In this document: positions 63,301-64,000 of the stretch, in pieces
Layout: the number at the start of each line of letters is the position of its first letter
Numbering within the stretch: position 1 is the first letter of the stretch
Assembly: GCA_009599575.1 (NCBI GenBank)
Contig: VWND01000005.1
Span: 1,488,001-1,552,000, forward strand
Direction of reading: 5' to 3'
DNA from: Blumeriella jaapii
Lineage: Eukaryota; Ascomycota; Leotiomycetes; Helotiales; Drepanopezizaceae
DNA length: 64,000 nt
Translations under genes and position numbers: made by a program
Notes under the pieces: generated by a model
Database searches by the model: none
Seen by the model: the letters and a program-made list of their open reading frames with translations, nothing else
What the model was told of the DNA's origin: nothing

Positions 63301-63450
63301 AAAATAAAAAGTTTAAAATTATATATTTTTTAATAAATAAAATACACGCAAACGGTTTTATTAAAAATTTAATCCGATAAAAGTACGAAAGTTTCGTTAA
63401 ATTTTTTAATCTACGGGATTCTCGGAGCTTTGTCGAAAAGCTCGATTAAT
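57380..63450 (+). pseudogene. Element D gag-pol remnant (copia type)
   Basis: The gag region lies at about 57380-58900 (longest open piece 58237-58422). Protease near 59190-59450: NNCSETHLINDKDF corresponds to the copia D-S-G-x-T-H site, then VAFIPDFTINIISASFL. Integrase begins near 59730: RSGHLGKNAFEKL and KCEKYAVTHLKQ, a decayed HHCC zinc domain. RT at 62130-62700: FDLEIKQFDMVNAFVNA, FYVDNI (the Y-V-D-D box), LNYFLGIRILRNKQ, DSYIEKIVTKFGI. RNase H runs to about 63440, ending KLRHVDI and NKIHANGFIKNL (ADGLTK-type ending). Several conserved Trp/Gln codons are now stops. Not functional. Confidence 0.85.
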
Positions 63451-64000
63451 CGAGCTGAAAAGCTTGCATTTTGTAAGCGTACATTTATTTAAACAGACTT
63501 TTATTAAAACTTAAAACATAGCAAAAACTATTTTTTAAGCAAATTCAAAAACCCAAAAACCAGACCGCTCAACTTTGCAAAAAGTTAAAAATATAACCCG
63601 CCAAAATAATAATCCGCGCACGACGCTTCGCGACAGTCAGATTTGGGATAAATTTTCCGATAGCCCTTCTAAGAACGGCTGCCGCCGGCTGTGCTGCCGC
63701 CGGCTATGCAGCCGGAACATTTTTTTTTTTTTGCGGAGCTTCACCAGGCTGAGGACCAGAGACGTTTGACAAAAAGGTCGCCGCGAGATTTTCTTTTGGA
63801 CCTCCAGAAACGGAAGTATTTTCTGATGGGTCGTGGCCAGACCTTATTCCGCCAGCACGTAAAGCAGGCGTAGAAGTTTTCATTCGAAAAGCAGAAATCT
63901 GAAGGATTTTACGAGCCGCGGCGAGCTTCGCGTTAATAATACGCTTTGTGTTTATTAGTTTTGCTTTTAAATTACGATCGATTTAAAAGCTTATTTTTTT
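63451..64000. other. Unassigned sequence after copia RNase H, with a GC-rich island
   Basis: No LTR is recognisable. From about 63600 to 63900 the composition is more balanced, with surviving CpA/TpG and two copies of GCTGCCGCCGGCT near 63680-63707, followed by a T12 run. Open frames of 60-64 codons overlap on the plus strand in different frames without a recognised domain. It may be the 3' untranslated part of D or the start of yet another element. Confidence 0.4.

Larger units (their letters stand above)
57116..64000 (+). mobile_element. Element D: Ty1/copia element, 3' LTR not found in the window
   Basis: Begins with a 230-bp LTR (57116-57345, TGTTGCG...GTAACA) preceded by GGTAT (presumed target duplication). 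The domain order gag, protease, integrase, RT, RNase H on the plus strand is that of Ty1/copia: integrase lies before RT, unlike the gypsy elements to its left. The coding remnant ends near 63440. No second TGTTGCG LTR appears before 64000, so the right end lies outside the window or has been lost. Confidence 0.85.

Noticed and set aside
63575..63873. LINE or gag ORF beginning in the GC island
   Set aside because: Three short overlapping frames, none with a recognisable motif; insufficient evidence for another element.

Overview
The window reads as a piece of a filamentous ascomycete (Pezizomycotina) genome. The recognisable genes have short introns (54-134 bp) with GTAAGT/GTATGT-type donors and CTGAC/CTAAC-type branch points. 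Their products are typical ascomycete housekeeping proteins, and the right-hand 41 kb shows repeat-induced point mutation (RIP). I cannot name the species.

Left part (1-23088) is GC-balanced. Positions 1-9591 contain no gene I can recognise, only low-complexity tracts, a 9-bp TGTACA satellite and a palindromic double E-box. Four conserved genes and one candidate follow: ADA2 (SAGA co-activator subunit, minus, one intron), SCH9 (C2-AGC kinase, plus, four introns), glucose-6-phosphate isomerase (plus, two introns), an EXPERA/TMEM97-like four-helix membrane protein (minus, three introns, assembled here from exons), and a possible small secreted cysteine-containing peptide (minus). ADA2 and SCH9 are divergent, and their shared 2.1-kb upstream region holds a six-copy, roughly 215-bp tandem repeat. 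SCH9 and the isomerase link nutrient/TOR signalling and glycolysis in function, but the sequence does not show that they are co-regulated.

Right part (23089-64000) is an AT-rich block made of nested LTR retrotransposons mutated by RIP. I could take the nest apart using LTR pairs of equal length and target-site duplications. A Ty3/gypsy element B1 starts at 23089. It has been split by (i) element A, a chromodomain-bearing gypsy element (23473-30839, TSD ATTTC); (ii) element C, a large gypsy element on the minus strand (33098-44399, 267-bp LTRs) with an extra unknown reading frame downstream of integrase; (iii) B2, a second member of B1's own family (44425-50848, TSD TTCGC); and (iv) B3, a third member in inverted orientation (from 54245). 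B3 is itself cut in its reverse transcriptase YxDD box by D, a Ty1/copia element (from 57116). The right ends of D, B3 and B1 are not seen in the window.

No retrotransposon reading frame is intact. Two things stand out beyond ordinary TE decay: a 33-bp inverted-repeat module found at four distinct sites inside the pol regions of two different retrotransposon families, in or near interdomain linkers, and the long unknown ORF in element C. Internal domain limits inside the RIP-mutated elements are approximate, because they come from reading through premature stops by eye.
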